NCBI RefSeq assembly: GCF_963576545.1
Contig: NW_026870603.1
Span: 372,001 to 436,000 of the forward strand
Origin: Limanda limanda
Lineage: Eukaryota > Chordata > Actinopteri > Pleuronectiformes > Pleuronectidae
Reading direction: 5' to 3'
Length of the DNA: 64,000 bases
The notes below the pieces were generated by a model that saw only the letters and a list, made by a program, of their open reading frames with translations, was not told where the DNA came from and ran no database searches. Positions 1-11,457 of this stretch are shown one piece after another (positions within the stretch are counted from its first letter, which is position 1; the number at the start of each line of letters is the position of its first letter). Both the position numbers and the translations under genes were made by a program.

Positions 1-84
1 GGGTCCTGCGGATCGATTGGTACCATCCCCGAGCTTGTACGACCTTCGGAAGAGGTCGACCGACGAAATTCCCCCAAATCTGAG
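1..84 (+). repeat. Partial B monomer at left edge
   Basis: The window opens inside a B monomer at its position 72 and runs to the B end (CAAATCTGAG), where the first A monomer starts. The array therefore continues to the left of the window. Confidence 0.95.
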
Positions 85-129
85 GAGATATTCTTGAATA
101 ACTTTTTTTGTGAAGGTCGGAGAGACTTG
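85..129 (+). repeat. 45-bp start block shared by A and B
   Basis: The first 45 bp of the consensus A and B monomers are identical, while the following 78 bp differ and the tails are unrelated. The block starts with GAGATATTC, contains a 12-bp inverted repeat (TATTC-TT-GAATA, here 89-100), a run of seven T, and ends with GGAGAGACTTG. It recurs at the start of every monomer, with scattered single changes: TATTATTG in B copies around 8.9, 10.8, 12.1 and 13.4 kb, and AACG replacing AACT in B copies at 27.5, 48.6, 52.5, 56.5, 58.2, 60.2 and 61.9 kb. Preferential conservation could reflect a protein-binding site or a conversion tract; the sequence alone cannot decide. Confidence 0.85.
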
Positions 130-139
130 CAAGTAGGCT

Positions 140-161
140 CTACCCCCACTAAATGGGGTAG
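140..161 (+). repeat. Inverted repeat CTACCCC / GGGGTAG in A
   Basis: Perfect 7-bp arms (140-146 and 155-161) flank an 8-nt spacer in the A middle section and could form a small hairpin. In the GGGGTTG subtype the last arm base pairs are lost. B has no equivalent here: its aligned bases (GCATCTGG ... TTTGGGTCC) do not pair. No function is claimed. Confidence 0.75.
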
Positions 162-206
162 CGCGCATCGATCGGTACCATCCTTGAGCTTCTCCGACTT
201 TCGGAA

Positions 207-227
207 GGGTTAGGGTTAGGGTTAGGG
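207..227 (+). repeat. Interstitial telomeric tract GGG(TTAGGG)3
   Basis: Representative of the tract in each long A monomer. Three perfect TTAGGG hexamers follow the GG of CGGAAGG, giving exactly four G3 tracts with TTA loops, the minimum for an intramolecular telomere-type G-quadruplex. By the monomer count the window holds roughly 810 TTAGGG hexamers, all on the + strand, with tracts recurring mostly every 163 or 318 bp. TTAGGG is the telomere repeat of vertebrates and several other lineages; here it is interstitial because it is interrupted by satellite sequence every time. Confidence 0.95.
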
Positions 228-1046
228 ATGAAAGCACATAGGAGAAAGAGATATTCTTGAATAACTTTTTTTGTGAAGGTCGGAGAGACTTGGAAAGTGG
301 TTGCATCTGGACTAATTTGGGTCCTGCGGATCGATTGGTACCATCCCCGAGCTTGTACGACCTTCGAAAGAGGTCGACCGACGAAATTCCCCCAAATCTG
401 AGGAGATATTCTTGAATAACTTTTTTTGTGAAGGTCGGAGAGACTTGCAAGTAGGCTCTACCCCCACTAAATGGGGTTGCGCGCATCGATCGGTACCATC
501 CTTGAGCTTCTCCGACTTTCGGAAGGGTTAGGGTTAGGGTTAGGGATGAAAGCACATAGGAGAAAGAGATATTCTTGAATAACTTTTTTTGTGAAGGTCG
601 GAGAGACTTGGAAAGTGGTTGCATCTGGACTAATTTGGGTCCTGCGGATCGATTGGTACCATCCCCGAGCTTGTACGACTTTCGGAAGAGGTCGACCGAC
701 GAAATTCCCCCAAATCTGAGGAGATATTCTTGAATAACTTTTTTTGTGAAGGTCGGAGAGACTTGCAAGTAGGCTCTACCCCCACTAAATGGGGTTGCGC
801 GCATCGATCGGTACCATCCTTGAGCTTCTCCGACTTTCGGAAGGGTTAGGGTTAGGGTTAGGGATGAAAGCACATAGGAGAAAGAGATATTCTTGAATAA
901 CTTTTTTTGTGAAGGTCGGAGAGACTTGCAAGTAGGCTCTACCCCCACTAAATGGGGTAGCGCGCATCGATCGGTACCATCCTTGAGCTTCTCCGACTTT
1001 CGGAAGGGTTAGGGTTAGGGTTAGGGATGAAAGCACATAGGAGAAA

Positions 1047-1201
1047 GAGATATTCTTGAATAACTTTTTTTGTGAAGGTCGGAGAGACTTGGAAAGTGGT
1101 TGCATCTGGACTAATTTGGGTCCTGCGGATCGATTGGTACCATCCCCGAGCTTGTACGACCTTCGGAAGAGGTCGACCGACGAAATTCCCCCAAATCTGA
1201 G
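1047..1201 (+). repeat. Type B monomer, 155 bp (reference copy)
   Basis: B shares its first 45 bp with A. Its next 78 bp align to A without gaps at 55 of 78 identical positions (hand count), keeping the ATCGAT/ATTGG-GGTACC-ATCC core and ending in TTCGGAAG. Its 32-bp tail (AGGTCGACCGACGAAATTCC, then CCCAAATCTGAG) has no resemblance to the A tail and carries no telomeric hexamer. The 8-bp length difference from A comes entirely from the tail. Recurrent variants include TGCAGATC for TGCGGATC and GACTGACG for GACCGACG. Confidence 0.95.
1157..1175 (+). repeat. Inverted repeat CGACCT / AGGTCG in B
   Basis: Six-bp perfect arms around a 7-nt loop (TCGGAAG) span the junction between the B middle section and the B-specific tail. 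The A equivalent loses the right arm because its tail is telomeric. Arm-breaking variants are few, for example CCTTTGG and GGTTGACC copies. This is a structural observation only. Confidence 0.7.
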
Positions 1202-2008
1202 GAGATATTCTTGAATAACTTTTTTTGTGAAGGTCGGAGAGACTTGCAAGTAGGCTCTACCCCCACTAAATGGGGTTGCGCGCATCGATCGGTACCATCC
1301 TTGAGCTTCTCCGACTTTCGGAAGGGTTAGGGTTAGGGTTAGGGATGAAAGCACATAGGAGAAAGAGATATTCTTGAATAACTTTTTTTGTGAAGGTCGG
1401 AGAGACTTGCAAGTAGGCTCTACCCCCACTAAATGGGGTAGCGCGCATCGATCGGTACCATCTTTGAGCTTCTCCGACTTTCGGAAGGGTTAGGGTTAGG
1501 GTTAGGGATGAAAGCACATAGGAGAAAGAGATATTCTTGAATAACTTTTTTTGTGAAGGTCGGAGAGACTTGCAAGTAGGCTCTACCCCCACTAAATGGG
1601 GTAGCGCGCATCGATCGGTACCATCCTTGAGCTTCTCCGACTTTCGGAAGGGTTAGGGTTAGGGTTAGGGATGAAAGCACATAGGAGAAAGAGATATTCT
1701 TGAATAACTTTTTTTGTGAAGGTCGGAGAGACTTGCAAGTAGGCTCTGCCCCCACTAAATGGGGTAGCGCGCATCGATCGGTACCATCCTTGAGCTTCTC
1801 TGACTTTCGGAAGGGTTAGGGTTAGGGTTAGGGATGAAAGCACATAGGAGAAAGAGATATTCTTGAATAACTTTTTTTGTGAAGGTCGGAGAGACTTGGA
1901 AAGTGGTTGCATCTGGACTAATTTGGGTCCTGCGGATCGATTGGTACCATCCCCGAGCTTGTACGACCTTCGGAAGAGGTCGACCGACGAAATTCCCCCA
2001 AATCTGAG

Positions 2009-2165
2009 GAGATATTCTTGAATAACTTTTTTTGTGAAGGTCGGAGAGACTTGCAAGTAGGCTCTACCCCCACTAAATGGGGTAGCGCGCATCGATCAGT
2101 ACCATCCTTGAGCTTCTCCGACTTTCGGAAGGGTTAGGGTTAGGGATGAAAGCACATAGGAGAAA
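2009..2165 (+). repeat. Short A monomer, 157 bp, two TTAGGG
   Basis: First of 29 A monomers lacking one hexamer; its tract (2131-2145) has only three G3 tracts. Others start near 5370, 7606, 9532, 14352, 14664, 15628, 16747, 17540, 20427, 21220, 22013, 23140, 23933, 25060, 29553, 30990, 32427, 34190, 34983, 37879, 38672, 42188, 43307, 45388, 50526, 51327, 54207 and 62402. Many sit at equivalent positions of higher-order copies and so are inherited; others differ between copies and look like independent slippage events. This one also carries ATCAGTACC, which removes the GGTACC site. Confidence 0.9.
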
Positions 2166-4339
2166 GAGATATTCTTGAATAACTTTTTTTGTGAAGGTCG
2201 GAGAGACTTGGAAAGTGGTTGCATCTGGACTAATTTGGGTCCTGCGGATCGATTGGTACCATCCCCGAGCTTGTACGACCTTCGGAAGAGGTCGACCGAC
2301 GAAATTCCCCCAAATCTGAGGAGATATTCTTGAATAACTTTTTTTGTGAAGGTCGGAGAGACTTGCAAGTAGGCTCTACCCCCACTAAATGGGTTTGCGC
2401 GCATCGATCGGTACCATCCTTGAGCTTCTCCGACTTTCGGAAGGGTTAGGGTTAGGGTTAGGGATGAAAGCACATAGGAGAAAGAGATATTCTTGAATAA
2501 CTTTTTTTGTGAAGGTCGGAGAGACTTGCAAGTAGGCTCTACCCCCACTAAATGGGGTAGCGCGCATCGATCGGTACCATCCTTGAGCTTCTCCGACTTT
2601 CGGAAGGGTTAGGGTTAGGGTTAGGGATGAAAGCACATAGGAGAAAGAGATATTCTTGAATAAGTTTTTTTGTGAAGGTCGGAGAGACTTGGAAAGTGGT
2701 TGCATCTGGACTAATTTGGGTCCTGCAGATCGATTGGTACCATCCCCGAGCTTGTACGACCTTCGGAAGAGGTCGACCGACGAAATTCCCCCAAATCTGA
2801 GGAGATATTCTTGAATAACTTTTTTTGTGAAGGTCGGAGAGACTTGCAAGTAGGCTCTACCCCCACTAAATGGGGTAGCGCGCATCGATCGGTACCATCC
2901 TTGAGCTTCTCCGACTTTCGGAAGGGTTAGGGTTAGGGTTAGGGATGAAAGCACATAGGAGAAAGAGATATTCTTGAATAACTTTTTTTGTGAAGGTCGG
3001 AGAGACTTGGAAAGTGGTTGCATCTGGACTAATTTGGGTCCTGCGGATCGATTGGTACCATCCCCGAGCTTGTACGACCTTCGGAAGAGGTCGACCGACG
3101 AAATTCCCCCAAATCTGAGGAGATATTCTTGAATAACTTTTTTTGTGAAGGTCGGAGAGACTTGCAAGTAGGCTCTACCCCCACTAAATGGGGTTGCGCG
3201 CATCGATCGGTACCATCCTTGAGCTTCTCCGACTTTCGGAAGGGTTAGGGTTAGGGTTAGGGATGAAAGCACATAGGAGAAAGAGATATTCTTGAATAAC
3301 TTTTTTTGTGAAGGTCGGAGAGACTTGCAAGTAGGCTCTACCCCCACTAAATGGGGTAGCGCGCATCGATCGGTACCATCCTTGAGCTTCTCCGACTTTC
3401 GGAAGGGTTAGGGTTAGGGTTAGGGATGAAAGCACATAGGAGAAAGAGATATTCTTGAATAACTTTTTTTGTGAAGGTCGGAGAGACTTGCAAGTAGGCT
3501 CTACCCCCACTAAATGGGGTAGCGCGCATCGATCGGTACCATCCTTGAGCTTCTCCGACTTTCGGAAGGGTTAGGGTTAGGGTTAGGGATGAAAGCACAT
3601 AGGAGAAAGAGATATTCTTGAATAACTTTTTTTGTGAAGGTCGGAGAGACTTGGAAAGTGGTTGCATCTGGACTAATTTGGGTCCTGCGGATCGATTGGT
3701 ACCATCCCCGAGCTTGTACGACCTTCGGAAGAGGTCGACCGACGAAATTCCCCCAAATCTGAGGAGATATTCTTGAATAACTTTTTTTGTGAAGGTCGGA
3801 GAGACTTGCAAGTAGGCTCTACCCCCACTAAATGGGGTTGCGCGCATCGATCGGTACCATCCTTGAGCTTCTCCGACTTTCGGAAGGGTTAGGGTTAGGG
3901 TTAGGGATGAAAGCACATAGGAGAAAGAGATATTCTTGAATAACTTTTTTTGTGAAGGTCGGAGAGACTTGCAAGTAGGCTCTACCCCCACTAAATGGGG
4001 TAGCGCGCATCGATCGGTACCATCCTTGAGCTTCTCCGACTTTCGGAAGGGTTAGGGTTAGGGTTAGGGATGAAAGCACATAGGAGAAAGAGATATTCTT
4101 GAATAACTTTTTTTGTGAAGGTCGGAGAGACTTGCAAGTAGGCTCTACCCCCACTAAATGGGGTAGCGCGCATCGATCGGTACCATCCTTGAGCTTCTCC
4201 GACTTTCGGAAGGGTTAGGGTTAGGGTTAGGGATGAAAGCACATAGGAGAAAGAGATATTCTTGAATAACTTTTTTTGTGAAGGTCGGAGAGACTTGCAA
4301 GTAGGCTCTGCCCCCACTAAATGGGGTAGCGCGCATCGA

Positions 4340-7300
4340 TCGGTACCATCCTTGAGCTTCTCCGACTTTCGGAAGGGTTAGGGTTAGGGTTAGGGATGAA
4401 AGCACATAGGAGAAAGAGATATTCTTGAATAACTTTTTTTGTGAAGGTCGGAGAGACTTGGAAAGTGGTTGCATCTGGACTAATTTGGGTCCTGCGGATC
4501 GATTGGTACCATCCCCGAGCTTGTACGACCTTCGGAAGAGGTCGACCGACGAAATTCCCCCAAATCTGAGGAGATATTCTTGAATAACTTTTTTTGTGAA
4601 GGTCGGAGAGACTTGCAAGTAGGCTCTACCCCCACTAAATGGGGTAGCGCGCATCGATCAGTACCATCCTTGAGCTTCTCCGACTTTCGGAAGGGTTAGG
4701 GTTAGGGTTAGGGATGAAAGCACATAGGAGAAAGAGATATTCTTGAATAAGTTTTTTTGTGAAGGTCGGAGAGACTTGGAAAGTGGTTGCATCTGGACTA
4801 ATTTGGGTCCTGCGGATCGATTGGTACCATCCCCGAGCTTGTACGACCTTCGGAAGAGGTCGACCGACGAAATTCCCCCAAATCTGAGGAGATATTCTTG
4901 AATTACTTTTTTTGTGAAGGTCGGAGAGACTTGCAAGTAGGCTCTACCCCCACTAAATGGGGTTGCGCGCATCGATCGGTACCATCCTTGAGCTTCTCCG
5001 ACTTTCGGAAGGGTTAGGGTTAGGGTTAGGGATGAAAGCACATAGGAGAAAGAGATATTCTTGAATAACTTTTTTTGTGAAGGTCGGAGAGACTTGCAAG
5101 TAGGCTCTACCCCCACTAAATGGGGTAGCGCGCATCGATCGGTACCATCCTTGAGCTTCTCCGACTTTTGGAAGGGTTAGGGTTAGGGTTAGGGATGAAA
5201 GCACATAGGAGAAAGAGATATTCTTGAATAAGTTTTTTTGTGAAGGTCGGAGAGACTTGGAAAGTGGTTGCATCTGGACTAATTTGGGTCCTGCGGATCG
5301 ATTGGTACCATCCCCGAGCTTGTACGACCTTCGGAAGAGGTCGACCGACGAAATTCCCCCAAATCTGAGGAGATATTCTTGAATAACTTTTTTTGTGAAG
5401 GTCGGAGAGACTTGCAAGTAGGCTCTACCCCCACTAAATGGGGTAGCGCGCATCGATCGGTACCATCCTTGAGCTTCTCCGACTTTCGGAAGGGTTAGGG
5501 TTAGGGATGAAAGCACATAGGAGAAAGAGATATTCTTGAATAACTTTTTTTGTGAAGGTCGGAGAGACTTGCAAGTAGGCTCTACCCCCACTAAATGGGG
5601 TAGCGCGCATCGATCGGTACCATCCTTGAGCTTCTCCGACTTTCGGAAGGGTTAGGGTTAGGGTTAGGGATGAAAGCACATAGGAGAAAGAGATATTCTT
5701 GAATAACTTTTTTTGTGAAGGTCGGAGAGACTTGGAAAGTGGTTGCATCTGGACTAATTTGGGTCCTGCGGATCGATTGGTACCATCCCCGAGCTTGTAC
5801 GACCTTCGGAAGAGGTCGACCGACGAAATTCCCCCAAATCTGAGGAGATATTCTTGAATAACTTTTTTTGTGAAGGTCGGAGAGACTTGCAAGTAGGCTC
5901 TACCCCCACTAAATGGGGTTGCGCGCATCGATCGGTACCATCCTTGAGCTTCTCCGACTTTCGGAAGGGTTAGGGTTAGGGTTAGGGATGAAAGCACATA
6001 GGAGAAAGAGATATTCTTGAATAACTTTTTTTGTGAAGGTCGGAGAGACTTGCAAGTAGGCTCTACCCCCACTAAATGGGGTAGCGCGCATCGATCGGTA
6101 CCATCTTTGAGCTTCTCCGACTTTCGGAAGGGTTAGGGTTAGGGTTAGGGATGAAAGCACATAGGAGAAAGAGATATTCTTGAATAACTTTTTTTGTGAA
6201 GGTCGGAGAGACTTGGAAAGTGGTTGCATCTGGACTAATTTGGGTCCTGCGGATCGATTGGTACCATCCCCGAGCTTGTACGACCTTCGGAAGAGGTTGA
6301 CCGACGAAATTCCCCCAAATCTGAGGAGATATTCTTGAATAACTTTTTTTGTGAAGGTCGGAGAGACTTGCAAGTAGGCTCTACCCCCACTAAATGGGGT
6401 TGCACGCATCGATCGGTACCATCCTTGAGCTTCTCCGACTTTCGGAAGGGTTAGGGTTAGGGTTAGGGATGAAAGCACATAGGAGAAAGAGATATTCTTG
6501 AATAACTTTTTTTGTGAAGGTCGGAGAGACTTGCAAGTAGGCTCTACCCCCACTAAATGGGGTAGCGCGCATCGATCGGTACCATCCTTGAGCTTCTCCG
6601 ACTTTCGGAAGGGTTAGGGTTAGGGTTAGGGATGAAAGCACATAGGAGAAAGAGATATTCTTGAATAACTTTTTTTGTGAAGGTCGGAGAGACTTGGAAA
6701 GTGGTTGCATCTGGACTAATTTGGGTCCTGCGGATCGATTGGTACCATCCCCGAGCTTGTACGACCTTCGGAAGAGGTCGACCGACGAAATTCCCCCAAA
6801 TCTGAGGAGATATTCTTGAATAACTTTTTTTGTGAAGGTCGGAGAGACTTGCAAGTAGGCTCTACCCCCACTAAATGGGGTAGCGCGCATCGATCAGTAC
6901 CATCCTTGAGCTTCTCCGACTTTCGGAAGGGTTAGGGTTAGGGTTAGGGATGAAAGCACATAGGAGAAAGAGATATTCTTGAATAAGTTTTTTTGTGAAG
7001 GTCGGAGAGACTTGGAAAGTGGTTGCATCTGGACTAATTTGGGTCCTGCGGATCGATTGGTACCATCCCCGAGCTTGTACGACCTTCGGAAGAGGTCGAC
7101 CGACGAAATTCCCCCAAATCTGAGGAGATATTCTTGAATTACTTTTTTTGTGAAGGTCGGAGAGACTTGCAAGTAGGCTCTACCCCCACTAAATGGGGTT
7201 GCGCGCATCGATCGGTACCATCCTTGAGCTTCTCCGACTTTCGGAAGGGTTAGGGTTAGGGTTAGGGATGAAAGCACATAGGAGAAAGAGATATTCTTGA

Positions 7301-7995
7301 ATAACTTTTTTTGTGAAGGTCGGAGAGACTTGCAAGTAGGCTCTACCCCCACTAAATGGGGTAGCGCGCATCGATCGGTACCATCCTTGAGCTTCTCCGA
7401 CTTTTGGAAGGGTTAGGGTTAGGGTTAGGGATGAAAGCACATAGGAGAAAGAGATATTCTTGAATAAGTTTTTTTGTGAAGGTCGGAGAGACTTGGAAAG
7501 TGGTTGCATCTGGACTAATTTGGGTCCTGCGGATCGATTGGTACCATCCCCGAGCTTGTACGACCTTCGGAAGAGGTCGACCGACGAAATTCCCCCAAAT
7601 CTGAGGAGATATTCTTGAATAACTTTTTTTGTGAAGGTCGGAGAGACTTGCAAGTAGGCTCTACCCCCACTAAATGGGGTAGCGCGCATCGATCGGTACC
7701 ATCCTTGAGCTTCTCCGACTTTCGGAAGGGTTAGGGTTAGGGATGAAAGCACATAGGAGAAAGAGATATTCTTGAATAACTTTTTTTGTGAAGGTCGGAG
7801 AGACTTGCAAGTAGGCTCTACCCCCACTAAATGGGGTAGCGCGCATCGATCGGTACCATCCTTGAGCTTCTCCGACTTTCGGAAGGGTTAGGGTTAGGGT
7901 TAGGGATGAAAGCACATAGGAGAAAGAGATATTCTTGAATAACTTTTTTTGTGAAGGTCGGAGAGACTTGGAAAGTGGTTGCATCTGGACTAATT
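4340..7995 (+). repeat. Block duplication, offset 2236 bp (14 monomers)
   Basis: About 1.4 kb (roughly 4340-5760) is repeated at 6576-7995. Both copies share the same A/B order, an ATCAGTACC monomer, two B monomers with AAGTTTTTTTG, the rare GAATTACTTT (starting at 4899 and 7135), a TTTTGG variant and a short A. The spacing is 9 A (one short) plus 5 B. To the right of each copy the phase changes: a B with GGTTGACC followed by an A with TTGCACGC occurs near 6.3, 8.05 and 9.97 kb at spacings of 1755 and 1926 bp, implying overlapping exchange events. Edges are approximate. Confidence 0.85.
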
Positions 7996-10900
7996 TGGGT
8001 CCTGCGGATCGATTGGTACCATCCCCGAGCTTGTACGACCTTCGGAAGAGGTTGACCGACGAAATTCCCCCAAATCTGAGGAGATATTCTTGAATAACTT
8101 TTTTTGTGAAGGTCGGAGAGACTTGCAAGTAGGCTCTACCCCCACTAAATGGGGTTGCACGCATCGATCGGTACCATCCTTGAGCTTCTCCGACTTTCGG
8201 AAGGGTTAGGGTTAGGGTTAGGGATGAAAGCACATAGGAGAAAGAGATATTCTTGAATAACTTTTTTTGTGAAGGTCGGAGAGACTTGCAAGTAGGCTCT
8301 ACCCCCACTAAATGGGGTAGCGCGCATCGATCGGTACCATCCTTGAGCTTCTCCGACTTTCGGAAGGGTTAGGGTTAGGGTTAGGGATGAAAGCACATAG
8401 GAGAAAGAGATATTCTTGAATAACTTTTTTTGTGAAGGTCGGAGAGACTTGAAAAGTGGTTGCATCTGGACTAATTTGGGTCCTGCGGATCGATTGGTAC
8501 CATCCCCGAGCTTGTACGACCTTCGGAAGAGGTCGACCGACGAAATTCCCCCAAATCTGAGGAGATATTCTTGAATAACTTTTTTTGTGAAGGTCGGAGA
8601 GACTTGCAAGTAGGCTCTACCCCCACTAAATGGGGTTGCGCGCATCGATCGGTACCATCCTTGAGCTTCTCCGACTTTCGGAAGGGTTAGGGTTAGGGTT
8701 AGGGATGAAAGCACATAGGAGAAAGAGATATTCTTGAATAACTTTTTTTGTGAAGGTCGGAGAGACTTGCAAGTAGGCTCTACCCCCACTAAATGGGGTA
8801 GCGCGCATCGATCGGTACCATCCTTGAGCTTCTCCGACTTTCGGAAGGGTTAGGGTTAGGGTTAGGGATGAAAGCACATAGGAGAAAGAGATATTATTGA
8901 ATAACTTTTTTTGTGAAGGTCGGAGAGACTTGAAAAGTGGTTGCATCTGGACTAATTTGGGTCCTGCAGATCGATTGGTACCATCCCCGAGCTTGTACGA
9001 CCTTCGGAAGAGGTCGACCGACGAAATTCCCCCAAATCTGAGGAGATATTCTTGAATAACTTTTTTTGTGAAGGTCGGAGAGACTTGCAAGTAGGCTCTA
9101 CCCCCACTAAATGGGGTTGCGCGCATCGATCGGTACCATCCTTGAGCTTCTCCGACTTTCGGAAGGGTTAGGGTTAGGGTTAGGGATGAAAGCACATAGG
9201 AGAAAGAGATATTCTTGAATAACTTTTTTTGTGAAGGTCGGAGAGACTTGCAAGTAGGCTCTACCCCCACTAAATGGGGTAGCGCGCATCGATCGGTACC
9301 ATCTTTGAGCTTCTCCGACTTTCGGAAGGGTTAGGGTTAGGGTTAGGGATGAAAGCACATAGGAGAAAGAGATATTCTTGAATAACTTTTTTTGTGAAGG
9401 TCGGAGAGACTTGCAAGTAGGCTCTACCCCCACTAAATGGGGTAGCGCGCATCGATCGGTACCATCCTTGAGCTTCTCCGACTTTCGGAAGGGTTAGGGT
9501 TAGGGTTAGGGATGAAAGCACATAGGAGAAAGAGATATTCTTGAATAACTTTTTTTGTGAAGGTCGGAGAGACTTGCAAGTAGGCTCTACCCCCACTAAA
9601 TGGGGTAGCGCGCATCGATCGGTACCATCCTTGAGCTTCTCCGACTTTCGGAAGGGTTAGGGTTAGGGATGAAAGCACATAGGAGAAAGAGATATTCTTG
9701 AATAACTTTTTTTGTGAAGGTCGGAGAGACTTGCAAGTAGGCTCTACCCCCACTAAATGGGGTAGCGCGCATCGATCGGTACCATCCTTGAGCTTCTCCG
9801 ACTTTCGGAAGGGTTAGGGTTAGGGTTAGGGATGAAAGCACATAGGAGAAAGAGATATTCTTGAATAACTTTTTTTGTGAAGGTCGGAGAGACTTGGAAA
9901 GTGGTTGCATCTGGACTAATTTGGGTCCTGCGGATCGATTGGTACCATCCCCGAGCTTGTACGACCTTCGGAAGAGGTTGACCGACGAAATTCCCCCAAA
10001 TCTGAGGAGATATTCTTGAATAACTTTTTTTGTGAAGGTCGGAGAGACTTGCAAGTAGGCTCTACCCCCACTAAATGGGGTTGCACGCATCGATCGGTAC
10101 CATCCTTGAGCTTCTCCGACTTTCGGAAGGGTTAGGGTTAGGGTTAGGGATGAAAGCACATAGGAGAAAGAGATATTCTTGAATAACTTTTTTTGTGAAG
10201 GTCGGAGAGACTTGCAAGTAGGCTCTACCCCCACTAAATGGGGTAGCGCGCATCGATCGGTACCATCCTTGAGCTTCTCCGACTTTCGGAAGGGTTAGGG
10301 TTAGGGTTAGGGATGAAAGCACATAGGAGAAAGAGATATTCTTGAATAACTTTTTTTGTGAAGGTCGGAGAGACTTGAAAAGTGGTTGCATCTGGACTAA
10401 TTTGGGTCCTGCGGATCGATTGGTACCATCCCCGAGCTTGTACGACCTTCGGAAGAGGTCGACCGACGAAATTCCCCCAAATCTGAGGAGATATTCTTGA
10501 ATAACTTTTTTTGTGAAGGTCGGAGAGACTTGCAAGTAGGCTCTACCCCCACTAAATGGGGTTGCGCGCATCGATCGGTACCATCCTTGAGCTTCTCCGA
10601 CTTTCGGAAGGGTTAGGGTTAGGGTTAGGGATGAAAGCACATAGGAGAAAGAGATATTCTTGAATAACTTTTTTTGTGAAGGTCGGAGAGACTTGCAAGT
10701 AGGCTCTACCCCCACTAAATGGGGTAGCGCGCATCGATCGGTACCATCCTTGAGCTTCTCCGACTTTCGGAAGGGTTAGGGTTAGGGTTAGGGATGAAAG
10801 CACATAGGAGAAAGAGATATTATTGAATAACTTTTTTTGTGAAGGTCGGAGAGACTTGAAAAGTGGTTGCATCTGGACTAATTTGGGTCCTGCAGATCGA

Positions 10901-11457
10901 TTGGTACCATCCCCGAGCTTGTACGACCTTCGGAAGAGGTCGACCGACGAAATTCCCCCAAATCTGAGGAGATATTCTTGAATAACTTTTTTTGTGAAGG
11001 TCGGAGAGACTTGCAAGTAGGCTCTACCCCCACTAAATGGGGTTGCGCGCATCGATCGGTACCATCCTTGAGCTTCTCCGACTTTCGGAAGGGTTAGGGT
11101 TAGGGTTAGGGATGAAAGCACATAGGAGAAAGAGATATTCTTGAATAACTTTTTTTGTGAAGGTCGGAGAGACTTGCAAGTAGGCTCTACCCCCACTAAA
11201 TGGGGTAGCGCGCATCGATCGGTACCATCTTTGAGCTTCTCCGACTTTCGGAAGGGTTAGGGTTAGGGTTAGGGATGAAAGCACATAGGAGAAAGAGATA
11301 TTCTTGAATAACTTTTTTTGTGAAGGTCGGAGAGACTTGCAAGTAGGCTCTACCCCCACTAAATGGGGTAGCGCGCATCGATCGGTACCATCCTTGAGCT
11401 TCTCCGACTTTCGGAAGGGTTAGGGTTAGGGTTAGGGATGAAAGCACATAGGAGAAA
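7606..11457 (+). repeat. Higher-order repeat, 2 x 1926 bp (12-mer)
   Basis: Two adjacent copies (7606-9531 and 9532-11457) each contain 9 A (the first short) and 3 B. Shared markers in order are: short A, GGTTGACC in B, TTGCACGC in A, GAAAAGTGG in two B monomers, TATTATTG with TGCAGATC in the third B, and CTTTGAG in the A after next. The order and rare variants match throughout, so this is a recent tandem duplication of a 12-monomer block. Confidence 0.88.

Larger units (their letters stand above)
85..247 (+). repeat. Type A monomer, 163 bp (reference copy)
   Basis: This is the first complete A. It has three parts. Positions 1-45 are an AT-rich start shared with B. Positions 46-123 are a middle section holding an inverted repeat, GCGCGC, ATCGAT and GGTACC. 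Positions 124-163 are a tail made of three TTAGGG hexamers followed by ATGAAAGCACATAGGAGAAA. Two common subtypes differ after the GGGG run: GGGGTAG (as here) and GGGGTTG. The GGGGTTG subtype is nearly always the first A after a B; exceptions cluster right of 49 kb (around 49314, 57163, 58932, 59894, 60864 and 62627). About 251 A monomers have this full length. Confidence 0.95.

Noticed and set aside
207..227. True chromosome-terminal telomere
   Set aside because: Each tract has only two or three hexamers and is followed by satellite sequence; no long pure TTAGGG run occurs in the window.
1162..1178. CENP-B box in B (TTCG followed by an A at the expected spacing)
   Set aside because: The first part fits (TTCGGAAGA) but the required CGGG is TCGA here, so the core is not met. 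No better match was seen in A.
1047..1201. tRNA, 5S rRNA or Pol III-type gene inside the monomer (GGTCGACC resembling a B box, T7 run as terminator)
   Set aside because: The B-box-like string lacks a base of the consensus, there is no convincing A box at proper spacing, and no tRNA or 5S fold could be drawn. The T run lies at the start of each monomer and is probably just part of the AT-rich block.
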